From Salinibacillus kushneri (lineage in GTDB: Bacteria > Bacillota > Bacilli > Bacillales > Alkalibacillaceae): DNA of 64,000 nt. Made by a program: the position numbers and the translations under genes. Below, piece by piece: positions 51,915-60,616 of this stretch. The stretch is from the NCBI RefSeq assembly GCF_900111405.1, contig NZ_FOHJ01000007.1, forward strand, positions 1 to 64,000, read 5' to 3'. The notes under the pieces were generated by a model, which did not search any database, was not told where the DNA came from, and saw nothing but the letters and a program-made list of their open reading frames with translations. Numbering within the stretch: the first letter of the stretch is position 1; each line of letters opens with the position of its first letter.

Positions 51915-53414
51915 TTACATACGGAAGGCCTGTAATCCTTCATTTAATTCTTGGGTTTGATTATAGACCTGTTTATATAAACGGAAGAGCTTTTGATACT
52001 TTTTTACATTCTCTCTCTGTGGATAGTAACGGTTAGCAACCTCAAGAAAAACATCCGTACATTCTTCTAAAGATGAATACCAGCCTGCTCCATAAGCCGC
52101 CAACATTCCGGCTCCCATCCCTGGCCCCTGCTCACTTGATAGCTTTACAATTTCCGCATCAAATATGTCCGCTTGCATCTGTAACCATACTTCATTTTTC
52201 GCACCACCTCCAATAGATACGATTGTATCTACCTTTTTTCCGTTATCCCGAAAAATCTCTACAGATTCTGCTAAAGAAAAGGTGATGCCTTCAAGGACAG
52301 ACCGCACAAAATGCTTCCGTTCATGATGACTGGATACACCTATGAAGCTTCCTCGGATATTGGCATCAGCATGAGGAGTTCGCTCTCCTGCAATATATGG
52401 GGTGAAAAGAAGTCCATTGGCACCAATAGGAACTTGATCCATGTCCCTTAAAAGAGAAGCAAAATCCTCATCAGCTGCAAAAGTATCCTTAAACCAGGTT
52501 AAGCTATAGCCTGCAGCTAACGTTACACCCATTGTATAGTAAGCATTTTTCTTTGCGTGATTAAAATAGTGAACCTTTCCTTCAAAATCTAACGTTTTAC
52601 TTTCTTCATAGGAAAGTAAGACACCTGATGTTCCCATACTGCACATTGTTTTGCCGGTTGAAATGATCCCGGATCCAATCGCCCCGCATGCATTATCTGC
52701 TCCACCAGCGAATACTTTAGTTTTCTTTGATAATCCTGTTCTTTGGGCAAACGCTTCCGTTAACCTTCCTACACACTCATGCGATTCTATCAACGGTGGA
52801 CAAAGCGATTTATGAACCCCAACTTGTTCGCATATATCCTGACTCCATTCTTTGTCTCCAACATTTAATAATAGGGTTCCTGCTGCATCTGAATAGTCCA
52901 TATGTATGGTATTGGTCATACGAAAACGCAAATAATCTTTAGGTAAAAGAAAAACATCAGCTTGTTGATAGATTTCAGGCTCATACTCCTTCACCCACAA
53001 CATTTTAGGTAACGTAAATCCTTCCAGTGCAGGATTTTTCGTTATATCTAGTAATTTCTTATTTCCCACCCATTCATTCATTTTTTCACACTGTCTGGTT
53101 GTTCTCGTATCATTCCAAAGTATGGCGTTTCGGAGAACGTTTTTATCACGATTAAGCAGAACAAGACCGTGCATTTGTCCTGAATAACTAATGCCCTCAA
53201 TCTTTTCCACATCGTCATCAAATTGCTGTACAAGCTCAGTCAGGGCTTCTTCAGTCTTTTCTACCCAATGTTCAGGGTTTTGCTCACTATACCCCGCCTT
53301 TTCCTGGATAAGTGGATAGGATCTTGACACTTCTAGGCAAACCCTGCCATTTTGATTTATAAGTAAAACTTTTACAGCACTTGTTCCCAAATCCACTCCT
53401 ATAACGTATTTCAT
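51915..53414 (-). CDS. xylB: Xylulokinase
   Basis: The 499-residue FGGY kinase phosphorylates D-xylulose to xylulose 5-phosphate. It has the N-terminal phosphate loop GVDLGTSAVKVLL, the substrate motif SYSGQMHGLVLLN, the WNDTRTTRQC stretch, and the ATPase core motifs FAGGADNACGAIGSG and VSIGGGAKNEVWLQMQADI. The Asp of AGGADNA is the catalytic base of the family. GGAGGAG precedes ATG. It follows xylA by 93 bases, in which a perfect hairpin is found. Confidence 0.96.
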   Translation of the reverse strand: MKYVIGVDLGTSAVKVLLINQNGRVCLEVSRSYPLIQEKAGYSEQNPEHWVEKTEEALTELVQQFDDDVEKIEGISYSGQMHGLVLLNRDKNVLRNAILWNDTRTTRQCEKMNEWVGNKKLLDITKNPALEGFTLPKMLWVKEYEPEIYQQADVFLLPKDYLRFRMTNTIHMDYSDAAGTLLLNVGDKEWSQDICEQVGVHKSLCPPLIESHECVGRLTEAFAQRTGLSKKTKVFAGGADNACGAIGSGIISTGKTMCSMGTSGVLLSYEESKTLDFEGKVHYFNHAKKNAYYTMGVTLAAGYSLTWFKDTFAADEDFASLLRDMDQVPIGANGLLFTPYIAGERTPHADANIRGSFIGVSSHHERKHFVRSVLEGITFSLAESVEIFRDNGKKVDTIVSIGGGAKNEVWLQMQADIFDAEIVKLSSEQGPGMGAGMLAAYGAGWYSSLEECTDVFLEVANRYYPQRENVKKYQKLFRLYKQVYNQTQELNEGLQAFRM

Positions 53415-53460
53415 CTCATCTCCTCCTTATATTCTATAATTAAAACAGATAAAAGATAGA

Positions 53461-53499
53461 TGACTATGCCAGGAGATAAATTATCCCCTGGCATAGTCA
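53461..53499 (-). other. Intercistronic hairpin between xylA and xylB
   Basis: TGACTATGCCAGG / CCTGGCATAGTCA is a perfect 13-bp stem, extended inside by GATAA/TTATC. No T-run follows on the minus strand, so it is more likely an mRNA-stabilising or processing structure than a terminator. Confidence 0.75.
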
Positions 53500-53507
53500 C
53501 TGAAAAC

Positions 53508-54830
53508 CTACTTAGAAAACTCTTGTAACAAATATTGGTTAATGGTAGCTTTGATTTTTTCCAGTCTACCAGATTGATTTTTAATCTTTCCTATTCCTAA
53601 AGCATATTTTTCGAGAGAGTGGAAATCTGCTTTGCCTTCCACAATATCCTTGCCAATTCCGTCTGTAAAGCTTGCATAACGTTTCTCTATAAAATCATCT
53701 AATACACGATCCTCTATCAAACGATGAGCCACACGTAATCCTACCGCAAAGCTATCCATTCCGGCAATATGGGCATGGAATAAATCATCTGGCTCAAATG
53801 ATCCTCTGCGAACCTTGGCATCAAAATTTAAGCCGCCTCGTTCTAATCCACCATTCTTCAAAATTTCATACATAGCAAGAGTTGTCGAGTAAAGATCCGT
53901 TGGAAACTCATCTGTATCCCAGCCTAATAATGTATCTCCCTGATTAGCATCAACAGAACCTAACATCCCGTTCATTCGTGCTGTTCTTAGTTCGTGTTCA
54001 AATGTATGCCCCGCCAGTGTCGCATGATTAGCCTCAATATTAATTTTAAAGTGATTTTGTAAATCATACTTTTGCAAAAAGCTTAACGCCGTTGCTACAT
54101 CATAATCATATTGATGCTTGGTAGGCTCTTTTGGTTTTGGCTCAATTAAGAACTGGGCATCAAATCCAATCTCTTTTGCATAGTCTACAGCCATATGAAG
54201 AAATCGTGCCAAATTGTCCTGTTCTAGTTTCATATCAGTATTTAATAGAGTTTCATAACCTTCTCGTCCGCCCCAGAATACATAGTTCTGTCCCCCGAGA
54301 CGTTTGCCAATTTCAAGTCCCTTTTTCACTTTAGCAGCTGCATGAGCATAAACATCTGCATTATTTGTCGTTGCAGCCCCATGAACAAAACGTGGATGTG
54401 TAAACATATTTGCTGTATTCCAAAGCAGTTTTGTTTTACTGGTTTTCATATATTTTTCAATCATATCTACTATGGTGTCCAGATTTTGGAGTGTACCTTT
54501 TAAATCCTCACCTTCAGGGGCTATGTCGATATCATGAAAGCAGAAGTATGGGACATTTAATTTTTCAAAAAATTCAAAGGCTGCTTCAACCCGCGCTTTG
54601 GCTAAATCCATTCCTTTTAAGTGATCCCAGGGCCGAACCATGTTTCCATCCCCAAATGGATCACTCCCATCACCCGTAAAAGTGTGCCAGTAAGCTACAG
54701 CAAAACGAAGATGTTCCTCCATCGTTTTGTCGCCGATTTTCTCTTCAGGATGATAGTACTTAAACGCAAATGGATTGGTAGATTCTGCACCTTCATATTT
54801 TATCCGATTCACATTTTCAAAGAATGCCAT
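53508..54830 (-). CDS. xylA: Xylose isomerase (class II)
   Basis: XylA isomerises D-xylose to D-xylulose with two divalent metals. The 440-residue class II protein has the catalytic His region [14 protein letters not shown] (near residue 100), the [10 protein letters not shown] signature, the metal ligands in [17 protein letters not shown] and [17 protein letters not shown], and [25 protein letters not shown] precedes ATG. It lies between the transporter genes and xylB. Confidence 0.98.
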   Translation of the reverse strand: MAFFENVNRIKYEGAESTNPFAFKYYHPEEKIGDKTMEEHLRFAVAYWHTFTGDGSDPFGDGNMVRPWDHLKGMDLAKARVEAAFEFFEKLNVPYFCFHDIDIAPEGEDLKGTLQNLDTIVDMIEKYMKTSKTKLLWNTANMFTHPRFVHGAATTNNADVYAHAAAKVKKGLEIGKRLGGQNYVFWGGREGYETLLNTDMKLEQDNLARFLHMAVDYAKEIGFDAQFLIEPKPKEPTKHQYDYDVATALSFLQKYDLQNHFKINIEANHATLAGHTFEHELRTARMNGMLGSVDANQGDTLLGWDTDEFPTDLYSTTLAMYEILKNGGLERGGLNFDAKVRRGSFEPDDLFHAHIAGMDSFAVGLRVAHRLIEDRVLDDFIEKRYASFTDGIGKDIVEGKADFHSLEKYALGIGKIKNQSGRLEKIKATINQYLLQEFSK

Positions 54831-54867
54831 TGGAAATTCCTCCTTGGAGTATTTTTATATGTTTCTA

Positions 54868-56040
54868 CTAAGCTGCACGTCTTTTACTTGAAATATCAAC
54901 CCATACAGCTAAAATAAGAATTAACCCTTTTACAATAAATTGCCAAAATGTTTCAATGTTCATCATACTCATTCCATTATCAATACTAGCCATAATTAGC
55001 GCACCAATAAGAGAACCTACAATTTTACCTTTTCCACCCATTAAACTTGTACCACCAATAACACAAGCAGCAATGGCATCAAGCTCATACATATCTCCAG
55101 CATTAACAGTTGCAGCATTTAAACGACTAGTTAACACCAATCCGGCAATAGCAGTTAATGCTCCCATTAAAATAAATACTGTTAATACATTGCGTTTAAT
55201 ATTGATACCTGAGAGGGCTGCTGCTTCCTCATTTCCCCCAATGGCATATACAGAACGCCCAAAAGAAGTTTTGGATGAGATAAAAATGAAGATCCCGGCT
55301 AGCGCTACTACAATTAACATTGGAACCGGAATTCCTAAGTAACGGTTTAGCATGTATACAATAACCATAATAAAAAGAGAATAAATGGTTATTTTTCCAT
55401 AATCCATAACACCTGATGTAAGCTCTAAACCAAGTTTCGATCTTTTTTGACGATTACGTATGGTATAGTACAACAAGGAAATAATTCCTATTATCGCTAG
55501 AATATATCCGATGGAATAAGGGAGATAACTATTCCCTAGTTGCCGGAAACCACCCTCAAGTGGTGCTACAGTTTGTCCTTGACTGATACCGATAAGCATT
55601 CCGCGGAAAATTAACATTCCACCTAATGTGGCAATAAATGCAGGGACACCCCGATAGGCCACCCACCAGCCCTGCCACAAACCAAAGATGGCACCGATAA
55701 TAATGGTTACGACAAAAACGGAAATCGTGTTCCAGCCATACCAAACTTGGAGAATAGCCGCAATTCCACCTGTTAAACCAACTAATGATCCAACAGATAA
55801 ATCAATATGCCCAGCGACAATAACTAAAGTCATACCTATTGCGAGTACTGCTATCACAGACATTTGCGTAAATAAGTTTGATAGATTACGAGAAGATAAG
55901 AACTCACCATCTGTAAAAAACGTAAAGATAGCGGCGATTAACACTAACGCTATAGCAAGTGTATAGGCCTGCAAATCAAACTTAAAACTTATTTTTTTCT
56001 CTTTTACATCTTGGATATTAGTAGACGTTTGATTTTGCAT
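54868..56040 (-). CDS. xylH: D-xylose ABC transporter permease
   Basis: The 390-residue protein has about ten to eleven hydrophobic helices and the family signatures AGHIDLSVGSLVGLTGGIAA and VIGGTSLMGGKGKIVGSLIG of ribose/xylose-type permeases. I place the start at ATG 56040, eight bases after AGGAGG and inside the end of xylG (23-base overlap); ATG 56046 is also possible. It works with XylF and XylG. Confidence 0.93.
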   Translation of the reverse strand: MQNQTSTNIQDVKEKKISFKFDLQAYTLAIALVLIAAIFTFFTDGEFLSSRNLSNLFTQMSVIAVLAIGMTLVIVAGHIDLSVGSLVGLTGGIAAILQVWYGWNTISVFVVTIIIGAIFGLWQGWWVAYRGVPAFIATLGGMLIFRGMLIGISQGQTVAPLEGGFRQLGNSYLPYSIGYILAIIGIISLLYYTIRNRQKRSKLGLELTSGVMDYGKITIYSLFIMVIVYMLNRYLGIPVPMLIVVALAGIFIFISSKTSFGRSVYAIGGNEEAAALSGINIKRNVLTVFILMGALTAIAGLVLTSRLNAATVNAGDMYELDAIAACVIGGTSLMGGKGKIVGSLIGALIMASIDNGMSMMNIETFWQFIVKGLILILAVWVDISSKRRAA

Positions 56041-57550
56041 CTTCATTCCCTCCTGTTGCAAGTGACATAATTTTTTCCTGTGATGCCTCATGTCTTGGAT
56101 ACTCACCAGCCACTTGTCCTTCAGACATTACTAAAATACGATCTGACATCCCTAGTACTTCCGGTAGCTCAGAAGATATCAATACAATCCCTACACCTTC
56201 TTCTGCCAGTTCATTGATAATTTTATAAATCTCAAATTTCGCACCGACATCAATACCTCGTGTAGGTTCATCTAAAATAAGCACTTTCGGTTCATTTAAA
56301 ATCCACTTGCTTAACACAACTTTTTGTTGATTCCCACCACTAAGCTGCTCAACTGCTACTTCTAAATTTGGTGCTTTCAGTTTCATTCTCTTCGTAATTT
56401 CCTCAGCCTTTTTCAATTCAAGATTGCTGTCTATTAATTGGTTTTTCATAACTTTATTTAGAGCAGCTAAGGTTGTATTCTTTTGAATATCCATTCCCAT
56501 GACCAGACCAAACCGTTTCCGGTCCTCGGACACATAGGCGATACCTGCTTCAATGGCATCAGCGGGTCTTTTAATATTTACTTCTTTACCATCTATTAAA
56601 ACCGTTCCTTCTTTCTTTCCTTCCAGACCGCCAAAAAGACTTGTGAATAATTCCGTTCTTCCGGCGCCAATCAATCCGGATATTCCTAAAATTTCGCCTT
56701 TTTTAAGGGTAAAGGCAGCATCGTTAATGACTGTTTTATCACGGTCTGTTACTGTATAATTTTTAACTTCCAGTATATTTTCTCCTATATTACGCGGCTC
56801 ATATGGAAATAGGTGTGTCAACTCCCTGCCCACCATTTTCGTTACAATTTTTTCCTCTGTAAGTTCGTCAATTGGGTCTGTACTTACTGTTTGACCGTCC
56901 CGCAAAACCGTTACAGAATCAGCAATTTCCATGACTTCCCCAAGCTTATGAGAAATATATATACAGGTAACTCCTTTGGATTTCAAATCCCGTAAAATAT
57001 CCATAAGCAGCTCTACATCAGATTCCGTTAATGATGCGGTTGGTTCATCCAGAATGAGAATATCTATATGTTTGGTTAATGACTTAGCAATTTCAACGAG
57101 CTGCTGTTTACCAACTGATAATTTGCTAATGGGGATTCTTGGGTCAATATTCAGGCCAATATATCCCAACCACTTCTGCGCCTCAGCATAAAGCTGATTG
57201 TAATCAATCAAACCTTTTTTCATAAAATCATGACTTAGAAATAAATTTTCAGCAACAGACATTTCTTCAATTAACGCAAGCTCCTGGTAAATAATCGAAA
57301 TTCCTGCTTCCTGTGACTCCTTAATAGAATGAAATGCAACCCTATCACCATCTACATAGATATCACCAGAGTAGGAACCATAAGGATGAACCCCACTTAA
57401 CACTTTCATCAAAGTCGATTTTCCTGCTCCATTTTCTCCACATAAAGCATGAATTTCCCCCTTATGCACAGAAAATGTCACGTTATCTAATGCACGTACA
57501 CCTGGAAACTCCTTTGTGATTTCTTTCATTTGCAGTGCATAATCACTCAT
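56018..57550 (-). CDS. xylG: D-xylose ABC transporter ATP-binding protein
   Basis: The 510-residue protein has two fused ATPase domains. The first has Walker A GENGAGKST, signature KLSVGKQQ and Walker B ILILDEPTASL; the second has a degenerate Walker A (GLIGAGRTE), signature QLSGGNQQKV and LILDEPTRGID. This layout is that of MglA/RbsA/XylG. AAAGGAGG lies before ATG 57550; the frame is open upstream but overlaps xylF and lacks another ribosome-binding site. The end overlaps xylH. Confidence 0.94.
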   Translation of the reverse strand: MSDYALQMKEITKEFPGVRALDNVTFSVHKGEIHALCGENGAGKSTLMKVLSGVHPYGSYSGDIYVDGDRVAFHSIKESQEAGISIIYQELALIEEMSVAENLFLSHDFMKKGLIDYNQLYAEAQKWLGYIGLNIDPRIPISKLSVGKQQLVEIAKSLTKHIDILILDEPTASLTESDVELLMDILRDLKSKGVTCIYISHKLGEVMEIADSVTVLRDGQTVSTDPIDELTEEKIVTKMVGRELTHLFPYEPRNIGENILEVKNYTVTDRDKTVINDAAFTLKKGEILGISGLIGAGRTELFTSLFGGLEGKKEGTVLIDGKEVNIKRPADAIEAGIAYVSEDRKRFGLVMGMDIQKNTTLAALNKVMKNQLIDSNLELKKAEEITKRMKLKAPNLEVAVEQLSGGNQQKVVLSKWILNEPKVLILDEPTRGIDVGAKFEIYKIINELAEEGVGIVLISSELPEVLGMSDRILVMSEGQVAGEYPRHEASQEKIMSLATGGNEDAKSNVY

Positions 57551-57635
57551 TCTATTACCTCCTTTAAAGAAGAAAGGGATGAAAAGAAGAAAAATCCTTC
57601 CTTTCCCCCTTTCGTTCAAACGATGTCTTTTTCTA

Positions 57636-58721
57636 TTACGGACGTGGAGGACGCTCGCCTTCTGGAACGTTTTCGTACACTTCATCATAGGAATGGAAAC
57701 CATCGGCAATAATAGTATCTATTACATTCTCTTTATCTACCATAATTGGATCCAGTTTGATAAATGGAACGTCCATAGAACCATTGTTTACCGTGTCATC
57801 TGTTGAAATTTCTTCACCTTTAGCAAGTTGCACTGCCACTTCAGCTGATTTTGTTGCAATATCTTTAATAGGTTTATAGACTGTCATAGATTGTGTGCCT
57901 TCAACAATACGTTGTACACCTGCCAGGTCAGCATCCTGTCCTGAAATGGCTACTTCACCAGCTAACCCCTGAGCTTCAAGAGCCTGAATTGCTCCACCTG
58001 CAGTGCTATCATTTGAAGCCACAATGGCATCAATGTCATTATCATTAGCTGTTAGAGCATTCTCAATAATGTTTAGTGCTTCAGATGACTGCCATCCTTC
58101 AGCCCACTGGTCACCAATAATTTCAATATCCCCACTATCTACCAGAGGTTGAATGATATTCATCTGACCATCCCTAAACATTTGAGCATTGTTATCTGTT
58201 GGAGCTCCACCTAATAAGAAGTATTTTCCAGATGGTACCTTTTCAGTTAAGTATTCAGCTTGCATTTCACCCACGCGTTCATTATCAAATGAAACATATG
58301 CATCAATGGTTGTATTGTTAATTAAACGATCATAAGCCAGAACTGGAATTCCCTGTTCTTGTGCTTTATCCACCACAGAAGAAAGGGAATCTGAATTGAC
58401 TGCTATAATAACTAAGGCATCAATACCTTGTGATAGCATGTTTTCGATTTGAGACAACTGTTTGGCACTATCACCATTTGCTGATTGGACTAAAACTTCG
58501 GCACCAAGCTCCTCAGCCTGTTCGGTAAAAATATCACGATCATGCTGCCATCTTTCTAACTGAAGATCAGAAACGGATAAACCAATCGTATATTCACCAC
58601 TGTCTCCCCCATCATTATTGCTATCGCCACTATCTGAATCATCATTTGCTACATCTTGACCACACGCCATTAATGCAAACGTTAACAATAATACCAATAA
58701 AAATCCTAATAGACGTTTCAT
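57636..58721 (-). CDS. xylF: D-xylose-binding lipoprotein
   Basis: The 361-residue protein has a lipoprotein signal (lipobox LMAC, Cys 20), an Asp/Asn/Ser-rich linker and a periplasmic-binding type 1 fold close to XylF/RbsB: TIGLSVSDLQLERWQHDRDI, VLAYDRLI, YVSFDNERVGEMQAEYL, GQDADLAGVQRI. It is the first gene of the xyl operon, under the promoter 58763-58791 with operator and cre. The D-xylose assignment rests on the local xylA, xylB and xylR as well as on sequence. Confidence 0.94.
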   Translation of the reverse strand: MKRLLGFLLVLLLTFALMACGQDVANDDSDSGDSNNDGGDSGEYTIGLSVSDLQLERWQHDRDIFTEQAEELGAEVLVQSANGDSAKQLSQIENMLSQGIDALVIIAVNSDSLSSVVDKAQEQGIPVLAYDRLINNTTIDAYVSFDNERVGEMQAEYLTEKVPSGKYFLLGGAPTDNNAQMFRDGQMNIIQPLVDSGDIEIIGDQWAEGWQSSEALNIIENALTANDNDIDAIVASNDSTAGGAIQALEAQGLAGEVAISGQDADLAGVQRIVEGTQSMTVYKPIKDIATKSAEVAVQLAKGEEISTDDTVNNGSMDVPFIKLDPIMVDKENVIDTIIADGFHSYDEVYENVPEGERPPRP

Positions 58722-58741
58722 AACTCTCCTCCTCTAAGAAC

Positions 58742-58755
58742 TGTAAGTGCTTTCA
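58742..58755. promoter_or_regulatory. cre (CcpA) site in the xylF leader
   Basis: TGAAAGCACTTACA on the minus strand agrees with TGWAANCGNTNWCA except for one central base. It lies just downstream of the -10, where bound CcpA would block transcription. Confidence 0.7.
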
Positions 58756-58762
58756 TATATGA

Positions 58763-58791
58763 ATTATAGCAACAGGGGCTTTGTTTGTCCA
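58763..58791 (-). promoter_or_regulatory. xylF operon promoter
   Basis: On the minus strand TGGACA (58786-58791), a 17-bp spacer and TATAAT (58763-58768). The -35 lies within the XylR operator. Confidence 0.82.
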
Positions 58792-58805
58792 TTACATAAA
58801 CAAAG
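58779..58805. promoter_or_regulatory. XylR operator
   Basis: CTTTGTTT (58779-58786) and AAACAAAG (58798-58805) form a perfect inverted repeat with an 11-base spacer, of the GTTTGTTT/AAACAAAC type known for XylR sites in Bacillus. It overlaps the -35 of xylF and lies in the xylR leader, so both directions may be repressed. Confidence 0.78.
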
Positions 58806-58904
58806 TTTTGTGATAAATTATTTGGGAAAAGATTCATTAAATATTTGCTAATCTCTGCCTAACTGCTATAAAATAACGTTGATGAAAAGAACGGAGTGGA
58901 ACAG

Positions 58905-60077
58905 ATGAATTCAACAACTGGTAATCAAAAGCTGATTAAACAAATTAATAAAAACATAGTCTTACAGTCGATTAAAAATCAAGGACCCATTTCAAGGGCA
59001 GATATTTCTCAGAATTCAGGCTTAAATAAAGGTACGGTTTCCTCACTTGTATCCGAATTAATTGACCAGCAATTGATCTATGAATGCGGAATCGGCCAGT
59101 CTAAAGGCGGAAGACGACCTGTAATGCTCTTATTCAATGAAACTGCTGGTTATAATATTGGAATTGATTTAGGCGTTAATTACATTTTAGGAATATTAAC
59201 AGATTTACAGGGGCAAATTGTACAGGAAAAAGAATTAAGGTTTCCAGAAGGATCAAAGTATGATGACATTATTAAATTGCTATTTGAGGTTATTCAAGAT
59301 TTGATTCAATCCGGCCCTGAAAGTGTCTATGGTATTGTAGGAATTGGTATTGGCGTTCCTGGCATTGTTAGCAAAGAAGGTAAAGTATTGATGGCACCTA
59401 ACTTAGAATGGAAGGATATCCATTTAAAGGAAATTGTGGAACAAGAGTTTAACATACCAGTCATCATAGACAATGAAGCTAATGCAGGTGCTTATGGGGA
59501 AAAACATTTAGGTGCTGGAAAGGATTATCAAAATATAGTCTATGTAAGTGCAGGCATCGGAATTGGAGTTGGACTCATTTTAAAGAACTCACTGTATAGA
59601 GGGCTAAATGGTTATGCTGGAGAGTTTGGGCATATGAAAGTGGAAATGGGCGGTACAAAATGTCGTTGTGGCAGTCAGGGATGCTGGGAAATGTATGCAT
59701 CTGAACATACCTTATTAAAAGAGGCTAAATCCCATTATCCAGATGAAAATCTTTCATTAGAATCTATAGTCCAGCAAGCAGAAAATGGTGATGCAACGGC
59801 TATTCACTTATTTGAAAAGATTGGGAAATATTTAGGCTTTGGAATCAGTAATCTGATTAACAGCTTCAATCCAGAACAAGTTATACTCGGAAATCGATTG
59901 GTAATGGCAAGAAAGTGGATTGAACCAGAAATGAAAAAAAATATTACTATGCATTCTCTACGGTTTCACTTAGAGTCATTACAGTTGGATTTTTCAAAGA
60001 AATCCGTTTATTCTGCTGCTTTAGGAGTTTCTACATTTACTGCCGAAAACTTTTTGAGCGGAAAGGAATCTATGTAG
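58905..60077 (+). CDS. xylR: XylR, ROK-family xylose repressor
   Basis: The 390-residue protein has an N-terminal winged helix (GPISRADISQNSGLNKGTVSS, shown here in part: residues about 26-60) and a ROK sugar-binding domain with GIDLGVNYILG, VGIGIGVPGIV and the zinc motif CRCGSQGCWE. In Bacillus XylR represses the xyl genes until it binds xylose. ATG 58905 is eight bases after CGGAG; GTG 58896 is too near that site. It is divergent from xylF. Confidence 0.95.
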   Translation: MNSTTGNQKLIKQINKNIVLQSIKNQGPISRADISQNSGLNKGTVSSLVSELIDQQLIYECGIGQSKGGRRPVMLLFNETAGYNIGIDLGVNYILGILTDLQGQIVQEKELRFPEGSKYDDIIKLLFEVIQDLIQSGPESVYGIVGIGIGVPGIVSKEGKVLMAPNLEWKDIHLKEIVEQEFNIPVIIDNEANAGAYGEKHLGAGKDYQNIVYVSAGIGIGVGLILKNSLYRGLNGYAGEFGHMKVEMGGTKCRCGSQGCWEMYASEHTLLKEAKSHYPDENLSLESIVQQAENGDATAIHLFEKIGKYLGFGISNLINSFNPEQVILGNRLVMARKWIEPEMKKNITMHSLRFHLESLQLDFSKKSVYSAALGVSTFTAENFLSGKESM

Positions 60078-60190
60078 GATTTTAGAGCTGCTTGAGAATA
60101 TTATATCGTTCTCCTCTTTTAAATCAATCTGTGAAGATTTGAAACATTTTACCTCCCCCATTCGTCTTAATATTTGAGGAGGGGAACGTC

Positions 60191-60571
60191 GTGAAAAAGG
60201 TTTTCGGTGCATTATGTCTTTTGATTCTGATAGTGTCAGCCTGCAGTTCATCAAAACTATTGACAGATCAACCTGTTGAAAAAGTTGTAATCACAAAAGT
60301 TAACGATCAAAACACAGTTACGTTAACAGATGAAAAGAAGATTGAAATCTTACAGCAATCATTTCAGGAAGCACAGAAATTAGATGGAGTCATGGATATT
60401 CGCAAACAGGACTATGAAATTACCTTTTATTTTGAAGATGATGAAACGAAGACATTATGGATGTGGTTAACGAAGAAATCCGGCATGGCCATGGACCCTG
60501 ATGATACAAATATCGGCTATGATTTAAAACAGACCCATGTGGAAGATTTACATACTTTAGATGTTTTTTAG
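60191..60571 (+). CDS. Small lipoprotein, unknown function
   Basis: The 126-residue protein has a lipoprotein signal with lipobox VSAC (Cys about 18) and a compact mature part of about 105 residues with mixed charge (VVITKVNDQNTVTLTDEKKI). The start is GTG 60191 behind GAGGAGGGG. I do not recognise the family. It is monocistronic and convergent with the acyl-CoA ligase gene. Confidence 0.75.
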   Translation: MKKVFGALCLLILIVSACSSSKLLTDQPVEKVVITKVNDQNTVTLTDEKKIEILQQSFQEAQKLDGVMDIRKQDYEITFYFEDDETKTLWMWLTKKSGMAMDPDDTNIGYDLKQTHVEDLHTLDVF

Positions 60572-60584
60572 AAAAAATGATAAG

Positions 60585-60612
60585 AACCCCCAGGTTTCCT
60601 GGAGGTTTTAGT
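60585..60612. terminator. Terminator between convergent genes
   Basis: AACCCCCAGG / CCTGGAGGTT stem with one mismatch and a TTT loop, followed by TTTTAGTATTTTT. Confidence 0.65.
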
Positions 60613-60616
60613 ATTT

